NCBI RefSeq assembly: GCF_003977665.1
Contig: NZ_RYYV01000006.1
Span: 265,008 to 329,007 of the forward strand
DNA length: 64,000 bases
Source: Dyella choica
Lineage (GTDB): Bacteria > Pseudomonadota > Gammaproteobacteria > Xanthomonadales > Rhodanobacteraceae
Reading direction: 5' to 3'
Positions 44,553 to 53,270 of the stretch are shown piece by piece. Every line of letters begins with the position of its first letter. The stretch's first letter is position 1. The position numbers and the translations under genes were made by a program. The notes beneath the pieces are model-generated. The model was not told the origin of the DNA, searched no databases, and saw only the letters and a list, made by a program, of their open reading frames with translations.

Positions 44553-45287
44553 ATGAATGTGGCTTCGGAATATCTGCAGCTGCAACGCGAAGACGCGGAC
44601 CAACTGGTGCGCAAGCATGCGCCGCTCGTGCGGCGCATTGCCTACCACCTGATGGGCCGGCTGCCTCCGAGCGTTGACGTGGGAGACCTGATGCAGGCGG
44701 GCATGATCGGCTTGCTGGAGGCGGCGCGAAATTTCACGACCGATCGCGCGGCCAGCTTCGAGACGTATGCGGGCATCCGCATCCGTGGCGCGATGCTGGA
44801 CGAATTGCGGCGCACCGACTGGACCCCACGTTCGGTGCACCGCAAGGTGCGCGAGGTGGCGGAAGTGGTGCGCAAAATCGAAAACGAAACCGGCGCCGAT
44901 GCGGACAGCGCCGAGGTGATGAAACGGCTCGGCATGACCGCCGAGGAGTATCACCAGGTGCTGTCCGACGCGACCAGCGCGCGCCTGCTGAGCCTGACGG
45001 CGCCGGATGACGGCGAAGGCGGCGAGGCCGGCGCACTGGACGTGATCGACAACGACGGTGTGGGGCCACAGGACAGCTTCGAGCAGGAAACTTTGAGCGA
45101 GGCCCTGGCCGAGGCGATCGGCACGTTGCCCAAGCGCGAACAACTGGTGATGTCCCTGTACTACGAGCAGGAGATGAACCTGAAGGAAATCGGCCTGGTG
45201 CTCGGCGTGACCGAATCGCGTGTGTGCCAGATCCATGGCCAGGCGCTGGTGCGGCTCAGGGCGCGGATGGGTGATTGGCGCGGATGA
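44553..45287 (+). CDS. fliA: Flagellar sigma factor FliA (sigma28)
   Basis: FliA directs RNA polymerase to late flagellar genes such as fliC. The 244-residue product has region 2 (RKHAPLVRRIAYHLMGRLPP, VGDLMQAGMIGLLEAARNFT, YAGIRIRGAMLDELRRTDW), region 3, and region 4 (EIGLVLGVTESRVCQIHGQA). The ATG follows the flhG stop by one base. It is the probable user of the sigma28 site at 21073. Confidence 0.98.
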   Translation: MNVASEYLQLQREDADQLVRKHAPLVRRIAYHLMGRLPPSVDVGDLMQAGMIGLLEAARNFTTDRAASFETYAGIRIRGAMLDELRRTDWTPRSVHRKVREVAEVVRKIENETGADADSAEVMKRLGMTAEEYHQVLSDATSARLLSLTAPDDGEGGEAGALDVIDNDGVGPQDSFEQETLSEALAEAIGTLPKREQLVMSLYYEQEMNLKEIGLVLGVTESRVCQIHGQALVRLRARMGDWRG

Positions 45288-45336
45288 TTTTCAGGGGCGG
45301 GTGGACTGCGCGCTCCTTGGCTTTTAGGAGATTGGC

Positions 45337-45744
45337 TTGGACAAGAACATGAAAATCCTGGTGGTGGACGACTTCTCCACCATGCGGCGAATCGTTCGCA
45401 ACCTGCTGGTCGAGCTGGGTTTCAGCAACCCGCTCATCCAGGAAGCCGACGACGGCCACAACGCTATGGCGATGCTCAAGGCCAACAGCTTCGACATGGT
45501 CGTCACTGACTGGAACATGCCGAACATGACCGGCATCGAGCTGCTGCAGGCCATTCGCGCCGAGCCGAAGCTGAAGAGCCTGCCGGTACTGATGGTCACG
45601 GCGGAAAACAATCGCGAGCAGATCATCGCCGCCGCCCAGGCCGGCGTGAACGGCTACATCGTCAAACCCTTTACCGCGAATACGCTCAAGGAAAAGCTCG
45701 ACAAGATCTTCGAGCGCCTGGCCGCCAGTGGAGCTTCTGCATGA
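45337..45744 (+). CDS. cheY: Chemotaxis response regulator CheY
   Basis: CheY-P binds FliM to change rotation. The 135-residue product has the acidic pair Asp11/Asp12, phospho-acceptor Asp58 ([10 protein letters not shown]) and the conserved Lys in YIVKPFT. The start is TTG at 45337, giving [18 protein letters not shown], because a TAGGAG site lies 6 bases before it; an ATG at 45349 is 18 bases from that site. It overlaps cheZ by ATGA. Confidence 0.96.
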   Translation: MDKNMKILVVDDFSTMRRIVRNLLVELGFSNPLIQEADDGHNAMAMLKANSFDMVVTDWNMPNMTGIELLQAIRAEPKLKSLPVLMVTAENNREQIIAAAQAGVNGYIVKPFTANTLKEKLDKIFERLAASGASA

Positions 45745-46382
45745 ATGCCGTGACCGCCCCTGTAAACGACAGCCTTCCGCCGGAAGTGCTCGATTTGCTC
45801 AACAGCAAGGACGGCACCGCGTTCGAGCAGGCGCTGGATGCCATGGTGCGCCAGCGCGAGCAGCATCTGTTCCGTGCGCTCGGCGTGCTTGCGCGCGACC
45901 TGCACGGCGCCGTGTGCCGCCTCGGCAGCGACCTGGCCAACGGCGGCATGCCCGACAGCATGGTCGATGCACGCAACTACCTGGCCGAGGTCCTTCAGAT
46001 GAGCGCGCAGGCCGCGCATCGCAGCCTGGATTTCGTCGACCGTATCCGTCCGGAGGCCGAGGCGCTGTCCAACAACGCCAACGCCGTGCTGGAATCCAAC
46101 CGCAGCGAGACCGACCCGGCCGCGGTGTTGGCGCGCCAGGCCCAGGTGTTCGCGAGCGCTTGCTGCGACGGCCTCAACGACATGGTGCTGGTGCAGTCCT
46201 GGCAGGACCTGGCCGGCCAGCGCGTGAAGAAGGTCGTGAGCTTCATCGAGAGCGTGGAATCGTCGCTGCTGGAACTGGTGCGGCTCACCGGCGCGCTGGC
46301 CGGACGCGAAGCACCGGTGGAAGTGGCGAAGGTGCACAGCCAGGACGAAGTGGACCGTCTGCTTAGCGAATTTGGGTTCTGA
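45741..46382 (+). CDS. cheZ: CheY-P phosphatase CheZ
   Basis: CheZ removes phosphate from CheY-P. The 213-residue helical product has the catalytic motif [13 protein letters not shown], with the active Gln, and ends in [12 protein letters not shown], the CheY-docking C-terminal peptide. It lies between cheY and cheA as in Pseudomonas. The docking peptide resembles the CheA1 linker repeats. Confidence 0.96.
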   Translation: MNAVTAPVNDSLPPEVLDLLNSKDGTAFEQALDAMVRQREQHLFRALGVLARDLHGAVCRLGSDLANGGMPDSMVDARNYLAEVLQMSAQAAHRSLDFVDRIRPEAEALSNNANAVLESNRSETDPAAVLARQAQVFASACCDGLNDMVLVQSWQDLAGQRVKKVVSFIESVESSLLELVRLTGALAGREAPVEVAKVHSQDEVDRLLSEFGF

Positions 46383-46387
46383 GCTTG

Positions 46388-48334
46388 ATGGACGCCAACC
46401 TCGACAGCGAGCTGCGCGACGATTTCCTGGTCGAAGCCGGGGAATTGGTGCAGCGGCTGGGTGAACAGCTGGTCGAGCTGGAAGCCGCGCCGCACGACCG
46501 CGAACTGCTCAATGCGGTGTTCCGCGTCTTCCACACGGTAAAGGGCGGCGCCGGCTTCCTTGGCGTCGAGCCGATGGTGCAGCTGTGCCATTGCGCGGAA
46601 GAATTGCTCAACGACGCACGCAACGGCCGCCTGGTGCTGAACTCGGCGCACATGGATGCGCTGCTCGAAGCGCTGGACCTGCTCAATGTGATGATGGCCG
46701 CACTAGCGAGCGGAGCGACGATGTCGCCGCCGCCTGCGGCCTTGCTCGAGCGTCTACAGCCCGCAAAGGCAGCGCCGATGGTTGAGCCGGCCAAGCCGGT
46801 GCGATCGGCCGATCCCATCGAGGCGGAATTCGAAGCCCTGCTCGACACGCTGTACGGGCAGGGCGGTGCGCCGGGCGCAACCAAACACGATTCCGGCGAA
46901 ATCAACGACGACGAATTCGAAAGCCTGCTCGATGCGTTGCATGGCCAAGGTGGCGCACCGGGAGCGGTGAAAGCCGCCGAGCCGGAAAAGAAGGACATCA
47001 GCGACGACGAATTCGAAGCCCTGCTGGACAATCTACACGGCAAAGGTGGGGCTCCGGGGCTGGTTGCCGCGGCGGTTGCCACGGCGCCCGCTCCTTCGCC
47101 GGCTCCGGCCCCTGCTGCCGCGGAGCCCGTGCGTCCGGCATCTCAGAAGGCGTCGGCGGCCGAAAACACTGTGCGCGTTGACACCGCGCGCCTGGATACC
47201 CTGGTCAACCGCGCCGGCGAACTGGTGCTGCTGCGCAATCGCCTGCTGAGCCTGGCCTCACGCAGCGACAACGAAATGCTCGCCGCCATGGCCGGCGATC
47301 TCGATCGCGTTTCCGACGACTTGCAGAACGCGGTGCTCGGCATGCGCATGCAGCCGGTCGGTCGGCTGTTCCAGCGATTCCCACGTATCGTGCGCGATCT
47401 TGCGCGCCAGCTCGGCAAGGAGATCGAGCTGGTCACCGAAGGCGAAGAGACCGATCTGGATCGCAGCCTGGTCGAAGCGCTGGCCGATCCCCTGATCCAC
47501 CTGCTGCGCAACGCGGTCGATCACGGCCTGGAAGACCCGGCCGGCCGCGAGCTCGCCGGCAAGCCGCGCAAGGGCAAGGTAAAACTCTCGGCCAGCCAGC
47601 GCGGCGAACGCATCGTGATTTCGGTGAGCGACGACGGCCGCGGCATGGACCCGGAGGTGCTGCGCCGCAAGGCCGTGGAGAAAGGCATCATCGACGCGGC
47701 CCAGGCTGCGCGTCTGTCCGAGGCGGAATGCTACGAGCTGATTTTCCGTCCCGGCTTCAGCACCGCCGCGACCCTATCCGACATTTCCGGCCGTGGCGTC
47801 GGGATGGATGTGGTAAAGACGCGCGTGGCCGAACTGGGCGGCACGTTGCAGGTGCATTCGCGCCTGGGCGCCGGCAGTACGCTGGAGCTCACGGTGCCGT
47901 TGACGCTCGCGATTCTGCGCGTGCTGATGGTGCGGGTCGGCGATCGCATGTTTGCGCTGCCGCTGGGTAACGTCAGCGAAGTGTTCGAACTGAACCCGCA
48001 GCACGATCACATGCTCGACGGCCGCCGCGTTGCCGCCCATCGCGGTCGCGCCTTGGTGCTGGGCGATCTTGCCGACTGGGCCGGTGTTGCCGGCACGCGC
48101 GGCCGCAACGTGGTGGTGCTGCATGTCGGCCATATGCACCTGGGTTGCCTGGTGCACGAGGTGATCGGCCGCGAAGACGTGATGGTGAAGCCGCTGGGGC
48201 CGCTGTTCGAAGGTGTGCCGGGAGTGGCCGGTGCCACGGTTACCGGTGACGGACGCCTTGCGCTGGTGCTGGATCTTGCCGCGTTGTCGCAGGATGACGG
48301 GCGACTGTTGCCCTCATTGAAGGTATCCGCCTGA
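46388..48334 (+). CDS. cheA: Chemotaxis histidine kinase CheA (cluster 1), with triple docking-like repeats
   Basis: This kinase phosphorylates CheY. The 648-residue product has a P1 domain with phospho-His49 (FHTVKGG), a linker at about 120-258, P3 dimerisation (VDTARLDTLVNRAGELVLLR), P4 kinase (HLLRNAVDHGLED, SDDGRGMD, GRGVGMDVVK) and a P5 CheW-like domain. No globular P2 domain is apparent. Instead the linker holds three copies of (D/E)EFExLLDxL(H/Y)GxGGAPG at about 144-163, 174-192 and 205-224. An upstream TTG at 46385 adds one Met. Confidence 0.96.
   Translation: MDANLDSELRDDFLVEAGELVQRLGEQLVELEAAPHDRELLNAVFRVFHTVKGGAGFLGVEPMVQLCHCAEELLNDARNGRLVLNSAHMDALLEALDLLNVMMAALASGATMSPPPAALLERLQPAKAAPMVEPAKPVRSADPIEAEFEALLDTLYGQGGAPGATKHDSGEINDDEFESLLDALHGQGGAPGAVKAAEPEKKDISDDEFEALLDNLHGKGGAPGLVAAAVATAPAPSPAPAPAAAEPVRPASQKASAAENTVRVDTARLDTLVNRAGELVLLRNRLLSLASRSDNEMLAAMAGDLDRVSDDLQNAVLGMRMQPVGRLFQRFPRIVRDLARQLGKEIELVTEGEETDLDRSLVEALADPLIHLLRNAVDHGLEDPAGRELAGKPRKGKVKLSASQRGERIVISVSDDGRGMDPEVLRRKAVEKGIIDAAQAARLSEAECYELIFRPGFSTAATLSDISGRGVGMDVVKTRVAELGGTLQVHSRLGAGSTLELTVPLTLAILRVLMVRVGDRMFALPLGNVSEVFELNPQHDHMLDGRRVAAHRGRALVLGDLADWAGVAGTRGRNVVVLHVGHMHLGCLVHEVIGREDVMVKPLGPLFEGVPGVAGATVTGDGRLALVLDLAALSQDDGRLLPSLKVSA
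46817..47059 (+). repeat. Three coding repeats in the cheA linker
   Basis: The encoded repeats read EAEFEALLDTLYGQGGAPG, DDEFESLLDALHGQGGAPG and DDEFEALLDNLHGKGGAPG, spaced 29 and 32 residues apart. They resemble EIDALLNG of FliM and [12 protein letters not shown] of CheZ. Confidence 0.9.
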
Positions 48335-48335
48335 C

Positions 48336-49076
48336 ATGGACGTCGTAAGCATCGTCGGCACCATCCTCGCCTTCGTCGTGCTGATCGTCGGCGCCATCCT
48401 CAAGGGCACCGACGTTTCCGCGCTGTGGAATCCGGCGGCGTTCGTGATCGTGTTCGTCGGCACCATCTCGGCCTTGCTCCTGCATACGCAGGGCAAGGTG
48501 CTCAAGCGCGCGGCCGGCATGCTGAAGATGGTGTACAAGCCGCCAGTGCTGCATCCCTCCGACCTGATCAGCCGCGTGATCGGCTGGAGTGAAATCTCGC
48601 GCCGCCAGGGCCTGTTGGGCCTGGAGCCGCATATCGATGCGGAAGACGATCCGCTGGTGAAGAAAGGCCTGCAGCTGCTGGTCGACGGCAGCGAACCCGA
48701 GGCAATCCGCAGCGTACTGGAACTGGAAGTGGAAACACGCGAACAGGCGGACCTGCATGCTGCGAAGGTGTTTGAGCAGGGCGGGATCTATTCGCCGACC
48801 ATGGGCATCATCGGCGCGGTGCTGGGCCTGATGGCGGTGATGCGCGATCTCACCGATCCGGCCAAGCTCGGTCACGGCATCGCGGCGGCGTTCGTCGCCA
48901 CCATCTATGGCATCAGCCTGGCCAACCTGCTCTTGCTGCCGATCGGCGCGCGCCTGAAGGCGCTGATCACCAAGCAGACCCAGGTACGCGAAATCCTGAT
49001 CGAAGGACTGATCTCGATCGCCGAAGGTGACAACCCGCGCCAGATCGAAAGCAAGCTGCAGGGCTATCTCGTATGA
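48336..49076 (+). CDS. motC: Flagellar stator protein MotC (MotA/PomA-like)
   Basis: MotC is the ion-channel subunit of the stator. The 246-residue product has four membrane helices (SIVGTILAFVVLIVGAILKG; AAFVIVFVGTISALLLHTQG; GIIGAVLGLMAVMRDLTDP; AAAFVATIYGISLANLLLLP), typical of PomA/MotC. It overlaps motD by four bases and follows cheA by one base. Confidence 0.95.
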   Translation: MDVVSIVGTILAFVVLIVGAILKGTDVSALWNPAAFVIVFVGTISALLLHTQGKVLKRAAGMLKMVYKPPVLHPSDLISRVIGWSEISRRQGLLGLEPHIDAEDDPLVKKGLQLLVDGSEPEAIRSVLELEVETREQADLHAAKVFEQGGIYSPTMGIIGAVLGLMAVMRDLTDPAKLGHGIAAAFVATIYGISLANLLLLPIGARLKALITKQTQVREILIEGLISIAEGDNPRQIESKLQGYLV

Positions 49077-50167
49077 GTCGCCGGCGCAAGCACAAGCATG
49101 AAGACCATCCCAACCACGAAGCCTGGGTGATCCCGTATGCGGACCTGCTGACGCTGCTGCTGGCGCTGTTCGTGGTGCTGTATGCGATGTCCAGCGTCAA
49201 TACCACCAAGTACCGAGCGCTGGCGCAAGCGATCTCCGCAGCGTTCAACGGCTCGCGGGCGGTGATCCAGCCGCTGACGCCGAATCAGCCGCCATCGAGT
49301 ACGCCCGTGCCAACCGCCAAGCCCGCGCCGATTCCCCGCACACCGCTGGCGCAGGTGCTGCTGCCGGTGCTTACGCAGCACATCGCCACGCCGAATACGA
49401 CACCCGGCACGCCGTCTGACCAAAACAAGACCAAACTCAGCGACGAGCAGAAAAACCTGGAGCGCATCCGCAACCAAGTGGAGCGGGCGTTACAGCCGTT
49501 GATCGACAAGAACCTGGTGACTGTGCGCCGCACGCCGAATTGGCTGGAAATCGAAATTCGCACCGATATCCTGTTTCCGAGCGGTGTCGCCACCTTGTCG
49601 TCTTCGGCCACCCAGGTCCTGACCAGCATCGGCGACATCCTCGCGCCATTCGCCAATCCGCTGCGTGTGGAGGGCTATACCGATGATGTGCCGATCAACA
49701 CCGCGGTCTACCCCTCCAACTGGGAGCTGTCGGCCGCGCGCGCGGCGAGCGTGGCGCGACTGTTCGCTGAGCACGGCGTAGACCCGGAACGGCTGGGCAT
49801 CGTCGGTTGGGGGCAGTACCGCCCCTCGGCCGACAATGACAGCGTGGACGGCCGCAACAAGAACCGCCGCGTGCTGGTGGTGGTCTTGAGCGACAAGGCC
49901 GCGCCGCGCCGTTTCTATACCAACAGCGATCAGGTCAGCCAGACGGCCGATATCGATGGCGATACGACGCAGGAGCAGGCCGCCCCAGCTATGCCGGCGC
50001 CGGCCATCGCAACGCAAGCATCGGCAGCCGCGCGCACCCAGCCGCTTACCATAACGCCGCCGTCGGCACTACCGACCCCGCCGGTCATCACGCCAGTGGC
50101 GTCGCTGATCACCAGTACCCCCGAGGCGTCGCCGCAGCATGCGAATACGCCCGACACCAAGGGATGA
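49073..50167 (+). CDS. motD: Flagellar stator protein MotD (MotB/PomB-like)
   Basis: MotD is the peptidoglycan-anchored stator partner. The 364-residue product has one membrane helix whose Asp24 (PYADLLTLLLALFVVLYAM) is the ion-binding residue. A periplasmic plug/linker follows, then an OmpA-like domain (VEGYTDDVPINTAVYPSNWE, LSAARAASVARLFAEHGVDP, GRNKNRRVLVVV). The C-terminal tail is long, Pro/Thr/Ala-rich and low-complexity. Confidence 0.95.
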   Translation: MSRRRKHKHEDHPNHEAWVIPYADLLTLLLALFVVLYAMSSVNTTKYRALAQAISAAFNGSRAVIQPLTPNQPPSSTPVPTAKPAPIPRTPLAQVLLPVLTQHIATPNTTPGTPSDQNKTKLSDEQKNLERIRNQVERALQPLIDKNLVTVRRTPNWLEIEIRTDILFPSGVATLSSSATQVLTSIGDILAPFANPLRVEGYTDDVPINTAVYPSNWELSAARAASVARLFAEHGVDPERLGIVGWGQYRPSADNDSVDGRNKNRRVLVVVLSDKAAPRRFYTNSDQVSQTADIDGDTTQEQAAPAMPAPAIATQASAAARTQPLTITPPSALPTPPVITPVASLITSTPEASPQHANTPDTKG

Positions 50168-50170
50168 CGC

Positions 50171-50647
50171 ATGAGCCTAGTTCCCAGCCTGGAAACCATC
50201 GTCCGCGAACCCTGGCTGTCGTTTCAACTGGATGGACAGCATTACGCCGTGCTGCTGAGCCGGGTGAGTGAAGTCATTCGCGACAGCACGCCCACGCCGG
50301 TGCCCGGCGCAGCCGGCGATCTGCTCGGCATCTGCCATCTGCGCGGCAATATCGTGCCGGTGCTGGACGGGCGCCGGCGGTTAGGCTTGAGCACGACGGC
50401 ACCGAGCGATCCTACCGCCACGCGTATCGTCGTGTGCACGCATGAAACTCACCGCGTGGGATTGCGCGTGGATGCGGTGGGTGATCTGTTGCAGCCCAAG
50501 CCTGAAGCGATCGAGCCACCGCCGCTGCGCTCCGGTCGGGCGGATGATCCGGTGCAGGCGGTGATGGGCTGGCACGGCGGCTTCGTGGCCTTGCTGGATG
50601 TGCCGAAATTGTGCCGGCTGGAGCGGGATGTGAAGAACCCGGCGTAG
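50171..50647 (+). CDS. CheW-like coupling protein
   Basis: The 158-residue product has one CheW domain (LDGQHYAVLLSRVSEVIRDS, LLGICHLRGNIVPVLDGRRR), followed by VGLRVDAVGDLL. It probably couples receptors to CheA1 or acts as an auxiliary scaffold. Its TAG stop is supplied by the first bases of a family B repeat. Confidence 0.9.
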   Translation: MSLVPSLETIVREPWLSFQLDGQHYAVLLSRVSEVIRDSTPTPVPGAAGDLLGICHLRGNIVPVLDGRRRLGLSTTAPSDPTATRIVVCTHETHRVGLRVDAVGDLLQPKPEAIEPPPLRSGRADDPVQAVMGWHGGFVALLDVPKLCRLERDVKNPA

Positions 50648-50717
50648 GCTGGGACGACAATCCCAGCTTCGCGCGGGTTGGATGCATGGCAATGCTGGGT
50701 TTTGCAACGTAAGTCTA
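50644..50717. repeat. Family B repeat copy 5
   Basis: GTAGGCTGGGACGACAATCC, then GCAATGCTGGGTTTTGCAAC and a degenerate end (GTAAGTCTA). It fills the gap between the cheW-like gene and the minus-strand FlhB-like gene and supplies the stop codon of both (TAG at 50645 on plus, and CTA at 50715 for the minus strand). Confidence 0.85.
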
Positions 50718-50987
50718 TGATTTGCGTGAAGCCTCGTAGAGGCTGGCCAGTACCGCCGCTGCTGCCGCATACAACAGCGGTGGTACATCCGCACTCATCC
50801 GTAAAGAGACCAGCAATGCCGCAATCTGCGGATCATGATGCAAAGGCAGGCCCAGGGCGTGCGCATGCCTGAGCAGATTTTCCACGTCACGCGCCGGAAT
50901 GGCGGGCGATGCCTGGTTCCCTTCGCCGCTACTCGGCAGGCGTAGCACCACTTTGCGTTGTGGCGATGGCAGGGTGGGGATGCTCAT
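50715..50987 (-). CDS. FlhB C-terminal-domain paralogue (FhlB-like)
   Basis: The 90-residue protein matches the C-terminal half of FlhB (DVENLLRHAHALGLPLHHDP, ADVPPLLYAAAAAVLASLYE). It lacks the membrane part, and the NPTH cleavage site is not present. Stand-alone FlhB-C proteins can partly replace the FlhB switch domain in other bacteria. Its ATG overlaps the stop of the FliK-like gene by four bases, so the two are coupled. The gene runs against the chemotaxis genes. Confidence 0.85.
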   Translation of the reverse strand: MSIPTLPSPQRKVVLRLPSSGEGNQASPAIPARDVENLLRHAHALGLPLHHDPQIAALLVSLRMSADVPPLLYAAAAAVLASLYEASRKS

Positions 50988-52114
50988 ACGGTTGCCTTCA
51001 GGAACACCGCGCTCATGCCGTTGCCGGCCTGCGGCAGGCCGAACTGGCAACTCAATTGATCCAGGAACATCCCGGTGGCTTCCAGACGCTTGCGCAAGTC
51101 CTCGAACTGGTCTTCCAGCCGATCCACCGTGGCCCGGTGCTGCGCCCACAATCGCACCGACAGCCGCATTCCGCGCAGATGCAATTCGCCGACGATGGGG
51201 CCGAGCGTAGGCAGGTCCAGCGAAAAGCCCATGGTCCAGTCCTGGTTGGCTTCCGGCTCGTGCTTCAGCGACAGCTGCAGCACATCGGCACCATCCGCGT
51301 CCTGTACCGGTATCTCTACGATCCAGTGATTCGGATTGGCTTGCAGCTGCGCCACCTCCAGTCTTGCCAGCGCAGCCTGCACATCGGTGTTCAGACGCGG
51401 CAGCAGGTCGGTGGCATCGGAAGTGCCGGCCAGGTCCTGTGGCAGGGGCAAACGTCCTTGTGGTACCACGCCGCGATACAGCAGCGGCGGCTCCACTTCG
51501 GCGTCGCTGCTTTCGCCCGGCATGGGCTGGCCTTTCAAGATGGCCACCAGGCGCAACAGCGCGCCCTTCATGTCGTCGTGCGCCGTGGTGGCATCGCTGG
51601 CGGGCGCTTGCGCGAGCTGGGCTTCGAGAAACAGTCCGCTGCGCTGCACGGCCTGGTGCAGTCCTTCCGCCGTAGCGAGTTCCCGCGGCGTGCTCATGCT
51701 GTGCTCGAGCAGCGCCAGCGCCGAACGCAAATAAGGCGGCAATTGCTTGGCCATGGACCATTGCGACAGCGCGCTCACGGTGGCGAGCAGCGGCGCGTAG
51801 CCGTTCTGCTGCGGCAGCCGCTCGCGCAGCGCCTGATGCACGCTGGTGTCGGCGTGCGTTTCGGCGCCAAGAATTTCCAGCTGAGGCTGCGCGCCCACGC
51901 TGAGCACGCGCACCTGGAATTGCGGCGGGAGCCTGGTGCCAGGCGCTTCGGCCGCGACGGCCAGTCCGCCGACCTGCAGCACCAGCAAGCCCTGCTCGTT
52001 GATGCCGAGCGGCCGCGCCGACAACACGTTGCCAATACGCCAGCCTTCCGAACTGGCGCCTGCGGCGGCACCTAGCCAGGTCAGTGCGGCAACGCTGGTT
52101 GGCTGGATGATCAC
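50984..52114 (-). CDS. FliK C-domain-like protein, second copy
   Basis: The 376-residue product resembles FliK-type proteins in its C-terminal half (QLSLKHEPEANQDWTMGFSL, GPIVGELHLRGMRLSVRLWA), the pattern of the Flg_hook/FliK C domain. The GTG start at 52114 is chosen because AAGGAG lies 6 bases upstream. Coupled with an FlhB-C paralogue, it repeats the hook-length-switch pair fliK/flhB in miniature. Function is unknown; modulation of the export switch or another secretion system is possible. Confidence 0.7.
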   Translation of the reverse strand: MIIQPTSVAALTWLGAAAGASSEGWRIGNVLSARPLGINEQGLLVLQVGGLAVAAEAPGTRLPPQFQVRVLSVGAQPQLEILGAETHADTSVHQALRERLPQQNGYAPLLATVSALSQWSMAKQLPPYLRSALALLEHSMSTPRELATAEGLHQAVQRSGLFLEAQLAQAPASDATTAHDDMKGALLRLVAILKGQPMPGESSDAEVEPPLLYRGVVPQGRLPLPQDLAGTSDATDLLPRLNTDVQAALARLEVAQLQANPNHWIVEIPVQDADGADVLQLSLKHEPEANQDWTMGFSLDLPTLGPIVGELHLRGMRLSVRLWAQHRATVDRLEDQFEDLRKRLEATGMFLDQLSCQFGLPQAGNGMSAVFLKATV

Positions 52115-52232
52115 GCTCTGCTCCTTGGTCAGCGACGCGCGCGGGCGGGCGCATTGTTCGCGAACCTTTGCAGTGGGTATCGGCCTGCGCCGGCGGAACT
52201 TTAGGGCTCCCACGGATTATTTCGTGGGGCAT

Positions 52233-52305
52233 GCAGGCTGGGATGACAATCCCAGCATCGCGAGGTTGTGTGCATGGCCATGCTGGGTTTGGCAACCCAG
52301 CCTAC
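52233..52305. repeat. Family B repeat copy 6
   Basis: GCAGGCTGGGATGACAATCC ... GCTGGGTTTGGCAACCCAGC then CTAC. It lies in the divergent gap between the FliK-like gene (minus) and the STAS gene (plus). The left outer base pair is altered (GCAGG instead of GTAGG). Confidence 0.85.
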
Positions 52306-52368
52306 GCTAAAGCTGCCCAGCTTGCCGCCGATAAATCCCGCACAGACCAACCCAGCGAGGTGACCACC

Positions 52369-52671
52369 ATGGGCGGCAAAAGCAAACAGGACGCGCGGGT
52401 AAGCATGCCCGTCGATTGCCGCATCGCGGAGGTCGGCGCCATGCATGCACAGTTGCGTGGCGCCCTGGAGTCGTCACGGATCGTGTTGGATGGCAGCGCG
52501 GTGGACCGCGTCGACACCGCCGCGCTGCAGCTGCTGGTGGTGTTCCAGCGCGAAGCGAAAAAACGCGAACGGCAGGTGCAGTGGGCGCAGGTCAGCGCGC
52601 CGTTGCACGACGCGGCAAGCCAGCTGGGTCTGGCAGAAGCATTGGCATTGCCGGCCAGGCGGCCGGCCTGA
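52369..52671 (+). CDS. STAS-domain protein (first of cluster 2)
   Basis: The 100-residue product has a STAS/anti-sigma-antagonist-like fold (ESSRIVLDGSAVDRVDTAAL, QLLVVFQREAKKRERQVQWA). The usual phosphorylatable Ser in D-S-x-x-L is Thr here (VDTAAL). A GAGG site precedes the ATG. It opens the second chemosensory cluster, which also ends with a STAS gene. Partner kinase/phosphatase genes were not seen. Confidence 0.82.
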   Translation: MGGKSKQDARVSMPVDCRIAEVGAMHAQLRGALESSRIVLDGSAVDRVDTAALQLLVVFQREAKKRERQVQWAQVSAPLHDAASQLGLAEALALPARRPA

Positions 52672-52685
52672 ACTCGAGGTGGAAG

Positions 52686-53048
52686 ATGGCGAAGATTCTT
52701 GCGGTGGACGATTCGGCGTCGATGCGCGGCATGGTGGCATTCACGCTGCGAAGTGCCGGCTATGACGTGAGCGAGGCGGAGAACGGGCAAATGGCGCTGG
52801 ATACAGCGGCATCCTCGAAGTTCGACCTGGTGCTGGCCGACGTCAACATGCCGGTGATGGACGGGATCAGCATGGTGCGCCAGCTGCGCACGCGGGCTGA
52901 ATACAAGGGCGTACCCATCCTGATGCTGACCACCGAGTCCAATACGGACAAGAAGATGGAAGGCAAGGCGGCGGGCGCGACCGGCTGGTTGGTGAAGCCG
53001 TTCGATCCGGAGCAGTTGCTGGCGACCGTCAAGCGAGTGCTTGGTTGA
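52686..53048 (+). CDS. CheY-like response regulator (cluster 2)
   Basis: The 120-residue single receiver domain has Asp8/Asp9, phospho-acceptor Asp52 (VLADVNMPVMDG) and the Lys of WLVKPFDPEQ. It precedes the cluster 2 cheA and lacks an output domain, so it is a CheY-type protein for motor or other control. No FliM-binding comparison is possible from sequence alone. Confidence 0.93.
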   Translation: MAKILAVDDSASMRGMVAFTLRSAGYDVSEAENGQMALDTAASSKFDLVLADVNMPVMDGISMVRQLRTRAEYKGVPILMLTTESNTDKKMEGKAAGATGWLVKPFDPEQLLATVKRVLG

Positions 53049-53270
53049 GATGTGAGGCTGCATCTTCCCTAGTCAGGGAAGAACCTGCCACACCGTCATT
53101 CCGGCGAAGGCCGAGGCGCTTCACAACAGCGGAGCTGGTCAATCCAGTCTCAATGAGCGTCCGAAGGACACAAAACCGAATTTGAGTGCCTTGCACGACA
53201 TATTTGCACTGGATTCCGGCCTTCGCCGGAATGACGGCGCGGCATATCGAGGCTTTTCCGGGATTCCTTT
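53049..53270. other. Gap before cluster 2 cheA with a repeat
   Basis: It holds a short hairpin (TCTTCCCT-AGTC-AGGGAAGA, 53063-53082) and a family D element (53094-53236), leaving about 34 bases before the cheA ATG. No promoter match was recognised. Confidence 0.6.
53094..53236. repeat. Family D MITE-like element copy 2
   Basis: CGTCATTCCGGCGAAGGCCG at one end and CGGCCTTCGCCGGAATGACG at the other form near-perfect inverted ends of a 143-base element. It is related to the copy at 27676-27799. Confidence 0.85.

Noticed and set aside
50909..52075. Plus-strand frame opposite the FliK-like gene
   Set aside because: Antisense shadow; the minus-strand frame has the ribosome site, coupling and domain features.
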